This document shows positions 8,615 through 16,266 of a stretch of 39,590 nucleotides of DNA, in pieces. The translations under genes were made by a program, and so were the position numbers. Under the pieces are notes generated by a model. It was not told where the DNA came from. It did no database searches and was given only the letters and a program-made list of their open reading frames with translations. The first letter of the stretch is position 1, and every line of letters begins with the position of its first letter. Origin of the DNA: Nitrososphaeria archaeon (GTDB lineage: Archaea > Thermoproteota > Nitrososphaeria > JACIWG01); contig JARVJS010000006.1 of the NCBI GenBank assembly GCA_029776125.1, positions 1 through 39,590 of the forward strand. Reading direction: 5' to 3'.

Positions 8615-9339
8615 CTAAGCCTGCTCAGTTGTTTAAAGTAGCAGGATTTGACCTTAAAGTTGACGATAAAAAGAAGCTATATCAAACTGATGAGAGGATT
8701 CTTTGTTGTATTTGCAGGCAAAAAGACGCAGAGGTGTATAAAATTAACGATGTATTTGGTGGTGGATTTACAAGTTTTAACTTATTTAGCCACAGTAAAT
8801 TTATTTGCAAAGATTGTGCAGGTTTGGTTTCTGATTTCTACAGAAAAAGTCTTGGTAAAGTAATAATTTACTTTAATCCTGAGACTTCTGAGGTGTATTA
8901 TTTCAAAAGTAAAGCAGACAAGACAGAATCAGAACAGGGAGAAAGCATACAGTTAGTTTTAAGCGACGAAGAGAAAGAATTTTGGAAAAACTTTTTACTA
9001 AATCCATCTAAAGGATACTTTTTAATTTCAATTCCTGCTCGTCAGAATGCTCATTATGTAATTTTTGCGCCTCTTTGTTATTCAGATGGAAATATTAAGA
9101 CCTATCAGTTCAACTATGGTGAAACAGTAATGAATGTTGAAGTAGAGGAATTAAATCAAATTATAAATTCAGAAGCTCAAATTAAACAATTAAAAGAACT
9201 CTTAAAATCCATCAAAAAAGACAAGGAAAAAAAGATTTCCATAGTAAAGGAATTAAATGAATTATACCACCAATTAAACATTTTAAAAAGTAAAGACACA
9301 TACTTGCTTTATCAAAATTTTAGATTATTCTTCAGTTAA
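8593..9339 (+). CDS. csf1: type IV CRISPR Csf1 (large-subunit-like zinc-finger protein)
   Basis: Csf1 is the reduced large subunit (Cas8-like) of type IV-A effectors. The 248-residue protein carries two zinc-binding pairs, CCICRQKD and ICKDC, about 35 residues apart, the hallmark of the family; the C-terminal half is Lys/Glu-rich and helical. I chose ATG 8593 over the in-frame TTG at 8572 because the GGGGGAGGG Shine-Dalgarno lies between them. It overlaps the csf3 stop. The family is fast-evolving, so assignment leans on the zinc fingers plus operon context. Confidence 0.8.
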   Translation: MRNGRDITKPAQLFKVAGFDLKVDDKKKLYQTDERILCCICRQKDAEVYKINDVFGGGFTSFNLFSHSKFICKDCAGLVSDFYRKSLGKVIIYFNPETSEVYYFKSKADKTESEQGESIQLVLSDEEKEFWKNFLLNPSKGYFLISIPARQNAHYVIFAPLCYSDGNIKTYQFNYGETVMNVEVEELNQIINSEAQIKQLKELLKSIKKDKEKKISIVKELNELYHQLNILKSKDTYLLYQNFRLFFS

Positions 9340-9351
9340 AGGAGGATACTT

Positions 9352-10080
9352 ATGAAATTTACAATTTCGTTTTATTGTAAAGAACCAATTGATGGAATAA
9401 ACAGTATTATGGCAGTTCAGGGGTGGATATATCGTAATATGGAAAAGGTTAATCCAGAACTTGCTAATTGGCTACACAATGAAGGAATTTTTAAGAATAA
9501 CAAAGTAATGAAACCAATTAATTTTTCACCTGTTTACAAAACGCAAAGAAAAAATATATATGGAATTAAAGTATCTACTTTGGTTACTAAAATTCAGCAC
9601 GCAATTGTAGAAATGTTAAATGATCCTGAACCTCTTGTCCTAAAGGGCAAAAATGAAAGAACCATTTCCTTAAATGTTAGTGAAGTAAAAATGAAGAAAT
9701 TGAGAGATACCAAGGTTTATTTTACTCTATCTCCAATTATCTTTCGTGACAAAGACGGATTTGTAAAACTTGATTTTACTAAAGAAGAAGACATTGAGAA
9801 AGCACGACAAATTATTGAACACAATCTTACATGGAAATATGAATGTATCTATGATGAAGTATGTCCATACAGAGTTTATTACTTTCAACCTAAAAATATG
9901 AAAACTGCCTTTTATACAAATTATAAAATTCAGAGTAAAGACATTAAAATTCCTTTAACAGGTTACACAGGAAATTTCACGCTTATAGCGGATCAATCTC
10001 TTCTGGATATGGCGTACTACTTTGGCATTGGTTATATGACAGGCTCAGGTTTTGGATGTATAGAATCTGAAGTAAAATAA
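9352..10080 (+). CDS. csf5: type IV CRISPR Csf5/Cas6-like crRNA endonuclease
   Basis: This is the repeat-cleaving RAMP endoribonuclease expected to process transcripts of arrays 1 and 2 and to stay bound to the crRNA 3' hairpin. Over 242 residues it has a Cas6-like plan, with the C-terminal glycine-rich loop GIGYMTGSGFGCIE (about 225-238) as the clearest sign. The catalytic residues cannot be fixed by eye. AAGGAGGATACTT precedes the ATG, 12 bp after csf1. Array 1 and its leader follow directly. It could equally be named a type IV-associated Cas6; the type III locus has a separate, unrelated Cas6 at 22317-23282. Confidence 0.82.
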   Translation: MKFTISFYCKEPIDGINSIMAVQGWIYRNMEKVNPELANWLHNEGIFKNNKVMKPINFSPVYKTQRKNIYGIKVSTLVTKIQHAIVEMLNDPEPLVLKGKNERTISLNVSEVKMKKLRDTKVYFTLSPIIFRDKDGFVKLDFTKEEDIEKARQIIEHNLTWKYECIYDEVCPYRVYYFQPKNMKTAFYTNYKIQSKDIKIPLTGYTGNFTLIADQSLLDMAYYFGIGYMTGSGFGCIESEVK

Positions 10081-10105
10081 AACTTTTGTTCTTTGACAAG
10101 GCTAA

Positions 10106-10212
10106 TTGCATCAAACCTGTTTTCGAGATTATTTGGCATAAAATGTTGATTCATAAGAGAAAACAGACATATTTAAGCAAATAAAAATTTTTTGACTACA
10201 GGTTTGATGCAA
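10106..10212. repeat. 15-bp terminal inverted repeats bounding a 107-bp segment in the array 1 leader
   Basis: TTGCATCAAACCTGT (10106-10120) and its exact reverse complement (10198-10212) bound 77 bp of AT-rich sequence. It could be a MITE-like insertion, a large RNA stem-loop, or a recognition site for adaptation proteins. No coding potential is seen inside and no target duplication longer than two A residues is evident. Confidence 0.6.
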
Positions 10213-10220
10213 AAAACATG

Positions 10221-10259
10221 AAAAAGCAGAGGGTAAACATAACAAAAAGTCTGCTTTTT
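10221..10259 (+). terminator. hairpin with T-run inside the leader
   Basis: AAAAAGCAGA (10221-10230) pairs with TCTGCTTTTT (10250-10259), a 10-bp stem with a 19-nt loop ending in T5. It fits a weak intrinsic terminator for the csf operon placed before the array, or a leader structure. If it terminates efficiently, array 1 needs a promoter downstream of it or readthrough. Confidence 0.5.
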
Positions 10260-10291
10260 CTTAAGTTTGCTATTTCCTATAAAAGTTGGGG

Positions 10292-10991
10292 GTTTTAAAA
10301 GAACCAGTATGGAGTGAAAACCATAGCCTCTTTAGTTTGGTGGTGGATAAGTAAAAAAGTTTTAAAAGAACCAGTATGGAGTGAAAACCTTTTTTGTCTC
10401 CTTCTGCTTTATAAAGTGAGTCATAGTTTTAAAAGAACCAGTATGGAGTGAAAACCGAACTCGACGATGACAGACGAGATGAAATAGAGCTCTTGTTTTA
10501 AAAGAACCAGTATGGAGTGAAAACAGCATGAACAAAAAAACGAGAAAAAAACATGCGAGCAAGTTTTAAAAGAACCAGTATGGAGTGAAAACCGGTCAGA
10601 TGGGCTCTTAGGGAAAAACTCAAAGACAGTTTTAAAAGAACCAGTATGGAGTGAAAACATGTTTTTTTAAGAGTGCAATGCACTCTCTAATATAGTTTTA
10701 AAAGAACCAGTATGGAGTGAAAACGTGAAAGAATACAGTAAAGAATATCAATCTCCAGAGGTTTTAAAAGAACCAGTATGGAGTGAAAACATATATAGAG
10801 GAGGTGAAAATGTCAAAAGTAATCAGAGTTTTAAAAGAACCAGTATGGAGTGAAAAGAGAGAACGGTGGTTGGAAAGGATAAGGAGACTGAAAGGTTTTA
10901 AAAGAACCAGTATGGAGTGAAAAGTTGACTGTTTCTGATGTGGTCACATTCTGTCAGATGAGTTTTTAAAAAAACCAATATGGAATGAATT
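10292..10991 (+). CRISPR. CRISPR array 1 (type IV-A associated), 11 repeats, 10 spacers
   Basis: The 30-bp repeats begin GTTTTAAAAGAACC and end GGAGTGAAAAC. They start at 10292, 10359, 10426, 10495, 10563, 10629, 10695, 10761, 10828 and 10895, with a decayed terminal copy at 10962. Spacers are 36-39 bp. Repeats 9 and 10 end in G rather than C, and the last copy has several substitutions, so the leader is on the left and transcription is in the plus direction. Each repeat can form a short CCA-TGG hairpin. Spacer 6 contains a self-complementary AGAGTGC...GCACTCT. The array lies between csf5 and csf4. Confidence 0.97.
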
Positions 10992-11036
10992 TGCATTATA
11001 TATATTAGAAACAAAAAAAACAAAGGAGGAGATAAT

Positions 11037-13133
11037 ATGGAAATTTTAACTCAACTGTCAAAGAAAAAACTTATCACAAAAAGAAAAGAACAAGTAGAAC
11101 TATCTCAAAGCATATTGGATACCTTTGAGCAAAAGCGTATTGGTATTTTTGAAAGCCCTACAGGAACAGGAAAAACTCTTGCTTTTATGTCTGCGGTGGT
11201 GGAGTTTTGTCTTAAGAATTCTGCAAACAAGGTAATTATATCTACAAGTTCAAAGCAACTACAATCTCAAATGGTTCAGGAAATAGAAAAAATTAGCAAG
11301 GTTAAGGATTTAAGTAATTTTAGATATGTTATTGTTAAAGGTAAATCCAACTACTTACTCAGGAAAAAGATTGAAGAAAACCTTAAGAGATGTCTTAATC
11401 AAAAAAACTGTGAAATCTATAAAAAACTACTTAAAGCAGCTGACCAGGTTGATGGTGATATAGAGTTACTTTCTGATGAAATTATAGAACAGGTTAATTC
11501 AATAGCACCTGAAATGCTTGAAAGTTTAAGAACACCTGTAAGACTACCAATTTCTGAGACTGATTATGCATTGAAGGTTAGAGAACAGGCAGAAAAAGCA
11601 AATCTTATTATTGTGAATCACAGTTTATTTCTTTGTTATAACCTTCTTTTACAAAAAGAGTCAAATCCATTTTTTAAGACTTTTGCTTATGAATCTGAGA
11701 CACTTCCAGAAGACAGATCTATATCTGTAATTATAGATGAAGCACATACACTTGAAAATGTTGCTCAAAGACTTTTTGCTAAAGAAACTGCTATAAGAGA
11801 AATTCTCTTTGTGGCAGAACATTTGCTAAAAACAGTTTCATCTGTTAAATCTAATACAAAGTTTGTAATGGAGTATGGGAAAATAAAAGAATATATAGAA
11901 AACATAGCAAACAAAGCAAGAAAAGAAAAAGTTGAATACATACACATAACCAAAGACAAGATAAATTTTGATCCTGTAGTTAAATTAATAAGCACATATA
12001 TAGAATCATTTAAAATATTTGGCAAAAGGATTATGTCTCTTATTCCAAAAAATGATGATTTTATAAATCTAAAAGAAAAAGCATCAAAGATTAACGAAAT
12101 AATAAATGTTATCTACAATATTCTGAGAGAAAATAAACCTATTAAGAGTCACTGTTACCTCATTACTTTTTCTCCAGAAAAAAAATATCCTTCCTTTGCA
12201 GTAATAACACCCAGAATTGGTGGAGCTATGCACAATGTATTAGTAAACTTTGATTCCATAGTTCTTTTAAGTGGAACTTTAAGAGATCCAGACAAAGACA
12301 ACATTGATAATGATGCAGATAGGTTTAAAATTATCAGAACAAGACTTGCTATTGACTCATTAATTCCAAAGCGAAAAGAAGGTTTTTCTATAAATGCAAG
12401 AGTGTTTCAGGGATTTGATTTAAAAAAACTTGCTACTGTATATGTTTATCCAGAAGGACCATATCCACCTAAACTCAATGAAGAGAAAAACAAAGATAAG
12501 GATTACAGAGAATTATTAAAGAAAGAATATTTACTACCTCAAAAGGAAAGAATACTTTCTATCCTTAAAAACAGCAAAAAAGCACTAATTCTTACAACAG
12601 CTCACTATGAAACAGAGTTCTACAGAGAAATGCTTATGAATATTTCAGATAAAACAATAATAACTTACCCTGACAATGGTAGTTCTCTAATTCAAAAAGT
12701 AGAGGAATTTAAAAATTCTGATTCTGCAGTTTTTATTACAGCAAGTGCATGGGAAGGATTAGATGCTAAAATAGACACATTGATTATTTCCAAACTACCT
12801 TTTGCTTCTCCTAATGATCCATACTATATTGCATACCACGAAAATGAGAAAAACTATTTCCAAAGTTACTTATCAGAAAAAGACGCTCAAATAAGAGCAA
12901 ATTTAAGAGAACACATGAAAAGAGAATTTGATACATTTATTAAGTTTAGGCAAGGATTAGGTAGAGCAATAAGAGGAGGAGATGATTACTGCAATATTCA
13001 CATACTTGACCCAAGAGCATATGAACCAAAATATTATCAGAAGTTTTTACTTAATACTTATAAAGTTGCAGAGGTTAAGCAAAGAATAGAGGAAAGTAGT
13101 AAATCTGTAAGCAGTTCTGTTGTCGATATTTAA
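11037..13133 (+). CDS. csf4: type IV-A Csf4, DinG-family helicase
   Basis: This superfamily 2 DNA helicase of the XPD/DinG type is the signature accessory helicase of type IV-A interference. Over 698 residues: Walker A PTGTGKT (41-47), DEAH (234-237), NHSLF before it, and motif VI QGLGRAIRGG (from 639). Between Walker A and DEAH only two cysteines are obvious (119 and 125), so the four-Cys 4Fe-4S cluster of housekeeping DinG/XPD appears absent. It has GGAGGAG before the ATG and begins 45 bp after array 1; its upstream TATATATATTAG stretch resembles the region before csf2. An ordinary DinG is the alternative, but the position between arrays and beside csf1/2/3/5 supports Csf4. Confidence 0.87.
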   Translation: MEILTQLSKKKLITKRKEQVELSQSILDTFEQKRIGIFESPTGTGKTLAFMSAVVEFCLKNSANKVIISTSSKQLQSQMVQEIEKISKVKDLSNFRYVIVKGKSNYLLRKKIEENLKRCLNQKNCEIYKKLLKAADQVDGDIELLSDEIIEQVNSIAPEMLESLRTPVRLPISETDYALKVREQAEKANLIIVNHSLFLCYNLLLQKESNPFFKTFAYESETLPEDRSISVIIDEAHTLENVAQRLFAKETAIREILFVAEHLLKTVSSVKSNTKFVMEYGKIKEYIENIANKARKEKVEYIHITKDKINFDPVVKLISTYIESFKIFGKRIMSLIPKNDDFINLKEKASKINEIINVIYNILRENKPIKSHCYLITFSPEKKYPSFAVITPRIGGAMHNVLVNFDSIVLLSGTLRDPDKDNIDNDADRFKIIRTRLAIDSLIPKRKEGFSINARVFQGFDLKKLATVYVYPEGPYPPKLNEEKNKDKDYRELLKKEYLLPQKERILSILKNSKKALILTTAHYETEFYREMLMNISDKTIITYPDNGSSLIQKVEEFKNSDSAVFITASAWEGLDAKIDTLIISKLPFASPNDPYYIAYHENEKNYFQSYLSEKDAQIRANLREHMKREFDTFIKFRQGLGRAIRGGDDYCNIHILDPRAYEPKYYQKFLLNTYKVAEVKQRIEESSKSVSSSVVDI

Positions 13134-13162
13134 TAGTGTAAAAACATTTGAATATCGACAAC
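13119..13162. repeat. 12-bp inverted repeat across the csf4 stop codon
   Basis: GTTGTCGATATT (13119-13130, the last csf4 codons) is exactly complementary to AATATCGACAAC (13151-13162), with a 20-nt loop. There is no following T-run, so it is not a classic terminator; it could stabilise the mRNA 3' end. Confidence 0.5.
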
Positions 13163-13194
13163 AAGTTAAATATTGAATTTATAAGAAATAACAA

Positions 13195-13262
13195 AACTTA
13201 ATACGAGATTAAGTTTGTTCTTTGACAAGGTTAAATTTGTTAATATTTGTATGTATAAATGT
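13195..13262 (+). promoter_or_regulatory. short leader of CRISPR array 2
   Basis: The shared motif TTTGTTCTTTGACAAGG is at 13214-13230, only 32 bp from the first repeat (compared with 190 bp in array 1 and 158 bp in array 3). An 8-bp hairpin (AACTTAAT/ATTAAGTT, 13195-13215) precedes and touches the motif. The leader looks shortened. Confidence 0.65.
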
Positions 13263-13690
13263 GTTTTAAAAGAACCTATAAGGAGTGAAAATCGCTCAAG
13301 TTCATACTGAATTTTTATTTCTGTTTCTGTTTTAAAAGAACCAGTATGGAGTGAAAAGGTAATAAATTGTTCGTTTGTCAACTTTAAGCGGTTTGTATTT
13401 TAAAAAAACCAGTATGGAATGAAAATTAATTCTCTGATATTTTTTGTTGCAAAAAAGGACTTGTTTTAAGAAAACCAGTGTGGAATGAAAAACAATTCCA
13501 ATTTAAGACATTCATCCACTTGTAGCATAGTTTTAAAAGAACCAGTATGGAGTGAAAACCAGAAATCGAGCAGTGGCACGACGTATGTGTAGCGGGTTTT
13601 AAAAGAACCTATGAGGAGTGAAAATAATCTCGTTCCGACGGCTATTAGTGTTTTATTTATATTTTAGTAGAACCTATAAGGATTGAAATT
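13263..13690 (+). CRISPR. CRISPR array 2, 7 diverged repeats, 6 spacers
   Basis: Units of 30 bp start at 13263, 13329, 13397, 13463, 13530, 13596 and 13661, with spacers of 35-38 bp. The repeats belong to the array 1 family but vary: some have the CCAGTATGG centre, others CCTATAAGG or CCTATGAGG, and several carry A for G changes. The central change swaps both sides of the predicted stem (CCA/TGG to CCT/AGG), preserving pairing. The array looks old or no longer acquiring spacers, but some units may still yield crRNAs. It lies between csf4 and the UvrD-like gene. Confidence 0.93.
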
Positions 13691-13705
13691 GAAAGTATTG
13701 TTAAC

Positions 13706-13735
13706 TTGACAATTTTGTCATAATTTTGTTATAAT
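13706..13735 (+). promoter_or_regulatory. sigma70-type promoter for the UvrD-like/RNase H unit
   Basis: TTGACA (13706-13711), an 18-bp spacer and TATAAT (13730-13735), 26 bp before the ATG at 13762. It matches the promoter at 2896-2925 in spacing and in the TTGTTATAATA core, suggesting related control of the two DNA-processing units. Confidence 0.8.
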
Positions 13736-13761
13736 AATATATTAACCAAACAGGAGAAAAT

Positions 13762-15384
13762 ATGCAATATACTGAAGAACAACAAGCAGTCATACAAGAA
13801 ACTTTTAATACACCTGTTACTGTTGTTAATGCACTTGCGGGAACAGGAAAAACTACAACTTGTTTTGGAGTAATACAGGAAGCAGTAAGTAAAGGATATA
13901 GGACTCTTTACCTTGTTTTTAATAAGGCAATGCAGTTAGAGGCAGAGGAAAGGGCAAAAAGGTTAGGATTAAATGGCAGTGTTGAAATAAAAACTGTTCA
14001 TGCACTTGCGTATAAAAACATAGTTAGAACAGGTTATTTTAAAAATAAAACAGTAGGAAATATTAGAGTTAAAGATATAGCAGATACATTTGGAACTTTT
14101 GATTACGATAGGGCGTATTTTATACTGAAAATTTTTCTTGAGTTTCTTTACAGTGATTATTCTATTGAAAATGTTGATAAGTTTCTTTATGAACTTGAAC
14201 AATCAAGCACTTATTATGAACAAGCGATAAACAGATATTCCGTATCTGCTAAAGATTTAACTTTTTTGTATGACTACATAGACAATGGACAACTTCCTTG
14301 TCCTCATGACTTTTATCTTAAGAAATTTATTGACTTTTTAAAAGATGGAAAAACTTACTGCAAATACGACCTTGTTATTCTTGATGAATCTCAAGATGCT
14401 AATCCCTGTTTTGCCTCACTGCTTAAGCACTTAAGGGCTAAAAATTTACTAATGGTAGGTGATAGACATCAATGGATTTATTCATTCAGAGGAAGTGTGA
14501 ATTTGATAGAAGAGTTTGAGAATGCTAAAAGACTATATTTAACTCACACATTCAGATTTGACAACAACATTGCGGATCTTGCCAATAAAGTGCTTTCTAT
14601 AAAGGGAGAAAAACACCTACTTAAATGTAAAAAATCTAAAACAGTAAATAAAGAAAGAGCAATTATTAGTAGAACTAATTCTGAACTTTTAAGAAAATAC
14701 CTCTCTATGCCTGATACTCTTAAAAAACTTGTAGTCTTTGAAAGAGGCATAGAGGAAATAATTAAACTTCCTCTTACCATTGCACTTATACTTGAAAGAA
14801 AAATTCCATATCCATATTGTGAGAGAAATAATTTACAAGTATCAAAAGTAATAGACGAAGGATTTTATAAACTTTTTAAAAATCCTGTTGATTTAAATCT
14901 TTATGTTAGAGAACTTGAATCTTTAAGCAAAGAAGGACAATCGTCAAGCACTGAGACAGATACAGTATCTGCTTATAAGATTGCAGATGACTATGGAACG
15001 AAAAATTTAACTAAACTTATCCATAAATACTATGCTTCTTTAGAAGATGATATAGACGAAGAAAGCAAACTTTACATGGCTACTGCTCACAGTAGCAAAG
15101 GACAAGAATATAAAAAGGTTACACTTCTTGATGATTTTAGGAAATTTTTAACTGACAAAGAATATCCAATGATTGAAAACAACCTCTTTGCACTTGATAA
15201 AAGCTTTAAAGAAGTACTAAAAGAACGCCTTCGCTCTAATTTGCCTGAGTTAAATTTGCTTTATGTGGCATTCACAAGAGCATCTGATAGTATTGACTAT
15301 TCAAGTGAAGTGCAAAAAAACCTAAGAATCTTTGATTACTGCATAAAAAATGGCATTTCCATTAAGCAAAAGAAAGGAGAGTAG
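13762..15384 (+). CDS. UvrD/Rep-like superfamily 1 helicase
   Basis: A 540-residue ATP-dependent DNA helicase of the UvrD/PcrA superfamily: Walker A AGTGKT (about 26-31), motif Ia YLVFNKAM, Walker B DESQD (208-212), motif III VGDRHQWIYSFRG, motif V-like ATAHSSKGQEY and motif VI LLYVAFTRASD. It is shorter than UvrD (over 700), with reduced 1B/2B insertions, like the compact helicases found on plasmids and phages. RBS CAGGAG precedes the ATG. The RNase H gene begins at the base after its stop, so the two may cooperate on R-loops or replication intermediates; that is inference. Confidence 0.9.
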   Translation: MQYTEEQQAVIQETFNTPVTVVNALAGTGKTTTCFGVIQEAVSKGYRTLYLVFNKAMQLEAEERAKRLGLNGSVEIKTVHALAYKNIVRTGYFKNKTVGNIRVKDIADTFGTFDYDRAYFILKIFLEFLYSDYSIENVDKFLYELEQSSTYYEQAINRYSVSAKDLTFLYDYIDNGQLPCPHDFYLKKFIDFLKDGKTYCKYDLVILDESQDANPCFASLLKHLRAKNLLMVGDRHQWIYSFRGSVNLIEEFENAKRLYLTHTFRFDNNIADLANKVLSIKGEKHLLKCKKSKTVNKERAIISRTNSELLRKYLSMPDTLKKLVVFERGIEEIIKLPLTIALILERKIPYPYCERNNLQVSKVIDEGFYKLFKNPVDLNLYVRELESLSKEGQSSSTETDTVSAYKIADDYGTKNLTKLIHKYYASLEDDIDEESKLYMATAHSSKGQEYKKVTLLDDFRKFLTDKEYPMIENNLFALDKSFKEVLKERLRSNLPELNLLYVAFTRASDSIDYSSEVQKNLRIFDYCIKNGISIKQKKGE

Positions 15385-16020
15385 ATGGAAATTAAAAATG
15401 CAATCATCTATTTTGATGGTGCTTGTCTTCCTTATAATCCCGGAGGAACTGCTACTTATGGATTTGTGGTCAAAGATACAGGTGGAAATACTGTTTTTCG
15501 TGGGAAAGGTGTTGCTGCAGAACAGGGAACAAATAACATTGCAGAGTATACAGGTTTAATTGAGGCGTTGAAGAAGGCTAAAGAGATGGGAGTAGAGCAG
15601 GTAAAAATCTATGGCGATAGCATGCTTGTTGTAAATCAGATTAATGGTGTTTATGAGGTAAGAAGCAAAAATATTTATCCTTTATATGAGATAGCTAAAA
15701 AACTTTTATCACAATTTTCTGATTGGAAAATACAATGGGTAGCAAGAAAAAATAATAAAGAAGCAGATAAACTTTCTACTGAAGCATTTATTGAATATAT
15801 AGAAAACAAAAACAGACAAAGAATTGAAAAGTTAAGAGAAGAACTTGTTATTTCTGAAAATGGTTGCTTTAAGATTAGAGATTATGTTATTACTCTCAAT
15901 CCTCCATCCTGTAATTGCCAATACTTTCAGAGAATAAACTCTTTTTCTCTGCTAAAGAAGGATAATATTGTAATCAAATGTAAACATATATTGTTTGTTG
16001 AAGAAAGCATTAGAAATTAA
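15385..16020 (+). CDS. RNase HI with C-terminal SWIM-type zinc motif
   Basis: The N-terminal 135 residues are a type 1 RNase H, which cleaves RNA in RNA:DNA hybrids. The acidic active site is complete: Asp11 (YFDGA), Glu54 (NNIAEY), Asp78 (YGDSMLV) and Asp128 (KEADKLS). The form resembles the short archaeal/phage type. Residues about 165-205 hold Cys176-x-Cys178 and Cys199-x-His201, matching the CxCxnCxH pattern of SWIM zinc fingers, an unusual fusion that could add nucleic-acid or protein binding. RBS GAAAGGAGAG overlaps the end of the helicase gene. Catalytic assignment is strong; the SWIM call is from pattern only. Confidence 0.87.
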   Translation: MEIKNAIIYFDGACLPYNPGGTATYGFVVKDTGGNTVFRGKGVAAEQGTNNIAEYTGLIEALKKAKEMGVEQVKIYGDSMLVVNQINGVYEVRSKNIYPLYEIAKKLLSQFSDWKIQWVARKNNKEADKLSTEAFIEYIENKNRQRIEKLREELVISENGCFKIRDYVITLNPPSCNCQYFQRINSFSLLKKDNIVIKCKHILFVEESIRN

Positions 16021-16034
16021 GGTGAGGTGTCTAT

Positions 16035-16202
16035 ATGGAAAATACAAAAGTAAAGAAAACAAAGAAGCCTGCAGAAATGAAAAGAACAAGTTATATTCTT
16101 GTGAGACTTACTGATGAGGAAAAGAAAAGGCTAAAGAAACTTGCATACTCTCAAGGACTTGATATATCTGAGTATGTAAGAAAAAAGGTTTTTGACTTGT
16201 GA
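16035..16202 (+). CDS. small ribbon-helix-helix protein (CopG/MobC-like)
   Basis: A 55-residue basic protein with a Lys-rich N-terminus, followed by YILVRLTDEEKKRLKKLA and the helix SQGLDISEYVRKKVF. This strand-helix-turn-helix pattern is typical of RHH repressors and mobilisation accessory proteins of plasmids. GGTGAGGTG gives an RBS seven bases before the ATG, and it starts 14 bp after the RNase H stop. It could repress a nearby promoter, such as the one at 13706 or the element just downstream; no target can be named. Confidence 0.72.
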   Translation: MENTKVKKTKKPAEMKRTSYILVRLTDEEKKRLKKLAYSQGLDISEYVRKKVFDL

Positions 16203-16217
16203 TAGAGAAATCTTTAA

Positions 16218-16261
16218 AGTCCTTATCCAATAAGGATACTCTGAGGTACCCTATATATAGG
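16218..16261 (+). promoter_or_regulatory. 31-bp shared element, copy 3 (upstream of cas10), with 13-bp upstream extension
   Basis: GATAC, six bases, then GTACCCTATATATAGG ends at 16261; the start half is diverged (TAAGGATAC). Directly upstream is AGTCCTTATCCAA (16218-16230), identical and in register at copy 5 (25578-25590). The cas10 ATG is five bases downstream of the element with no Shine-Dalgarno, so cas10 mRNA is probably leaderless. Confidence 0.7.
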
Positions 16262-16266
16262 AATAT

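Larger units (their letters stand above)
10081..10291 (+). promoter_or_regulatory. leader of CRISPR array 1
   Basis: This AT-rich 211-bp stretch has no gene. It holds the motif TTTGTTCTTTGACAAGG (10085-10101), shared with the leaders of the other two arrays and containing a TTGACA -35-like hexamer. The degenerate terminal repeat lies at the far end of the array, which fixes this as the leader side. It also contains a 15-bp inverted repeat and a 10-bp hairpin, listed separately. Confidence 0.8.

Noticed and set aside
10106-10212. Calling the inverted-repeat unit a definite insertion sequence
   Set aside because: There is no transposase, no clear target duplication and only one copy in the window, so only an inverted repeat is annotated.
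10362-10683. Minus-strand reading frames with repeated FHSILVLLK-type peptides
   Set aside because: They are the CRISPR array 1 repeats read on the other strand; the peptide periodicity follows the repeats. The same applies to frames at 13166-13381 and 20875-21057.
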